Below are positions 54,170 to 55,487 of a DNA stretch of 55,487 bases, one piece after another (position 1 is the first letter of the stretch; each line of letters begins with the position of its first letter). Source of the stretch: Saprolegnia diclina VS20 (taxonomy: Eukaryota > Oomycota > Saprolegniomycetes > Saprolegniales > Saprolegniaceae); the NCBI RefSeq assembly GCF_000281045.1, contig NW_008246103.1, forward strand, positions 1 through 55,487. The letters are read 5' to 3'. Both the position numbers and the translations under genes were made by a program. The notes beneath the pieces are model-generated. The model did no database searches. It was given only the letters and a program-made list of their open reading frames with translations, and was not told the origin of the DNA.

Positions 54170-55089
54170 CAACTCATCAGTCTTGCGAGGAAGCTTGCAA
54201 ATCGGAAAGTGGTTGCATTCTTCCGGCCCAAAGGTCGGTCCGTTACTACTACTAAAGATCTTGTTTCGACTAACTAAACGACTAAAGCTAGCCACACGCA
54301 ACGTAGATGACGTGGCGGTCCACAACGTCGTCTTCGGCTGAGCGACATCGCAACAATCAGCTCAACGCGGCGCCGCGCTCGCCAATCCCAACTGTGACGC
54401 TTGGTACTAGTGGATGTCGTAACTGCAGTTTGCATTGTTTTGATGAGTGTTTTGTTGGCACCGTTTGTATCCTACCCAGCCGTAACTGACGGCTGCTAGT
54501 CATGCCTTACCAAGGCAGACTTGCCGCCAACAGTCAAGAAGGGAGTTTATTGGTAGGTTTCGCTGCCAATCATGGCTCATCGCTGCCCACCGTTTGTCAC
54601 TCGGCGTGTGGGGTTTTGCATGCGTCGCCTCAAGGGATTAGCCCTTGGCGATGACGTTTTCACCACAAACAAACTAGACCAGCGAGAGCCGACTCGCACG
54701 CCCAAAGCTCACCGGATAACACAACAGAAATCATCAATCGGTTAGCCAGCCCAACTCACTTCGGTTGCGCACTTTCTCAAGGCTTGGTCGCACAACGTCA
54801 AGGCTCAGACTTGTTCGCCTAGACACGCACAGCCACGCTCAGTCACCAGTCTCCGTTACCTTCTCTTTGCCAATATACACCGAGCTCTCTTCCACTTTTA
54901 GTTTCCCGACCACAACCGTGTGTTCTTCCATCGCAACTCCAACGAATCGTGCGATTGAGCTACTTATTCGAGGATGTCGCGTCGCGAGAGGGATGTCACC
55001 AACCAAAGCACATCGCACTCTGTGTCCACATCCACCGACTCCAATTATACTGGTAGGAACCTCCTGGTTACCCAGCCCACCAGGGATTA

Positions 55090-55222
55090 TTTGTTTGTTT
55101 GTTTGTTTGTTTGTTTGTTTGTTTGTTTGGTTTGTTTGTTTGTTTGTTTGGTTTGTTTGTTTGTTTGTTTGTTTGGTTTGTTTGTTTGTTTGTTTGTTTG
55201 TTTGGTTTGTTTGTTTGTTTGT
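55090..55222. repeat. TTTG/CAAA tetranucleotide microsatellite with regular interruptions
   Basis: About 130 bases of (TTTG)n on the plus strand. The run is broken four times by an extra G (TTTGGTTTG), each break resetting the phase, with 5-8 repeat units per block. Confidence 0.95.
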
Positions 55223-55351
55223 CCCAATTTGGATTGGTTAAAATGTTGTTGCTTGCGTAAAATGATTGGACAGCTCGCAACAATTCATTGATGCGTTTTG
55301 ACAGGCCGGCGCCATGTCGCTCGGTGATGTGCATTGACCGGCCGCTCTTGC

Positions 55352-55358
55352 TATAAAA
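55352..55358 (+). promoter_or_regulatory. TATA box-like element
   Basis: TATAAAA, 46 bases before the ATG at 55398, a normal place for a TATA box with a short 5' UTR. The (GCTA)n tract lies between them. Confidence 0.5.
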
Positions 55359-55367
55359 CGCCATGTG

Positions 55368-55384
55368 GCTAGCTAGCTAGCTAG
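55368..55384. repeat. Short GCTA tetranucleotide repeat
   Basis: Four copies of GCTA/CTAG just upstream of the last gene's ATG. Confidence 0.8.
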
Positions 55385-55397
55385 ACATTTAAGCAAC

Positions 55398-55487
55398 ATG
55401 CGAGCATCGAATGAGCGCAAGCGCAAGGCGCGCGCTGAGCAGAAGGCCACCGAGACGCACGAAGAAAAGGTCGTGCGGCTTGAAGGC
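55398..55487 (+). CDS. 5' end of an unknown gene, cut by the window edge
   Basis: Thirty codons from ATG to the last base, still open: MRASNERKRKARAEQKATET... It is a highly charged Arg/Lys/Glu helix, with a TATA element upstream. Too short to assign. Confidence 0.45.
   Translation, partial: MRASNERKRKARAEQKATETHEEKVVRLEG

Larger units (their letters stand above)
54170..55397. other. Intergenic region with microsatellite
   Basis: About 1.2 kb. AT-richer than the genic parts. Contains a long TTTG microsatellite (separate entry) and a (CTAG)-type tract at 55368-55384. No convincing gene; a 158-codon frame across the microsatellite is an artefact of the repeat. Confidence 0.55.

Noticed and set aside
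53009-54325. 438-codon minus-strand frame opposite the LRR gene
   Set aside because: Shadow frame with Arg/Val/His bias; the sense strand has regular leucine-rich repeats.
55090-55222. CRISPR-like array
   Set aside because: It is a four-base simple repeat with no spacers, in a eukaryotic genome.
54765-55241. 158-aa frame ending in repeated LFVCLFVC
   Set aside because: The hydrophobic repeat is just translation of the TTTG microsatellite.

Overview
This window is nuclear DNA from an intron-rich, gene-dense eukaryote. It is most likely an oomycete of the Saprolegniales (Aphanomyces/Achlya/Saprolegnia-like). The evidence is a GC-rich third codon position, very short introns (about 42-60 bases) that usually start GTAC/GTACG and end TAG, intergenic gaps of a few hundred bases, an LRR/F-box-like protein, a fused HMG-CoA synthase-ketosynthase, cyclic-nucleotide-domain channels, and homologues of flagellar assembly proteins (fits a zoospore-forming organism). 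I saw no prokaryotic operon, transposon, CRISPR array or convincing tRNA gene. The organism assignment is inference from gene content, not from a search.

Layout, left to right. 1-6.4 kb: small unknown genes, then a large minus-strand membrane-anchored HMG-CoA synthase fused to a beta-ketoacyl synthase. 6.4-11.5 kb: a minus-strand voltage/cyclic-nucleotide-type channel without a GYG filter, divergent from a C2-domain pseudokinase. 11.6-15 kb: an RWDD3-C-terminal-like protein and small acidic unknowns. 14.9-17.7 kb (minus): a DCAF11-type WD40 protein and a CoA-type Nudix hydrolase. 18.1-25.2 kb (plus): a coiled-coil protein with an incomplete RING, an AP-1/AP-2 beta-adaptin, and the splicing factor ISY1. 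25.4-29.1 kb (minus): a tiny membrane protein and a TTC12-like TPR/ARM protein. 29.2-30.6 kb: the telomere protein STN1, converging with and overlapping an unknown gene. 31.8-32.2 kb: a strongly divergent histone H3-like gene. 32.9-34 kb: a protein with a SUMO-interaction motif.

34.4-38 kb (minus): one large gene joining UBA-like helices, two PDZ domains and PP2A-A/PP4R1-type HEAT repeats. 38.6-43.7 kb: a coiled-coil unknown, pyruvate kinase (minus), and another coiled-coil unknown. 43.7-48.2 kb (minus): an EF-hand/WD40 protein of the WDR49 type. 48.8-52.3 kb: sphingosine kinase, then a mucin-like single-pass membrane protein. 52.4 kb: a truncated copy of the H3-like gene's N-terminal tail. 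52.7-54.2 kb: a leucine-rich protein. The end holds a TTTG microsatellite and the first 30 codons of a further gene.

The genes are mostly independent housekeeping and regulatory units. Functional themes are endomembrane traffic (beta-adaptin, sphingosine kinase, the NPF-tailed membrane protein), chromosome biology (STN1, H3-like, ISY1, DCAF11) and flagella (TTC12-like, WDR49-like). The most unusual items are the divergent H3-like histone with a broken tail copy 20 kb away, the HMGS-ketosynthase fusion, the UBA-PDZ-HEAT fusion, the C2 pseudokinase, and a GTAC-type 5' splice-site preference. Exon structures were worked out by eye from reading-frame continuity and GT..AG borders. No transcript evidence was available.
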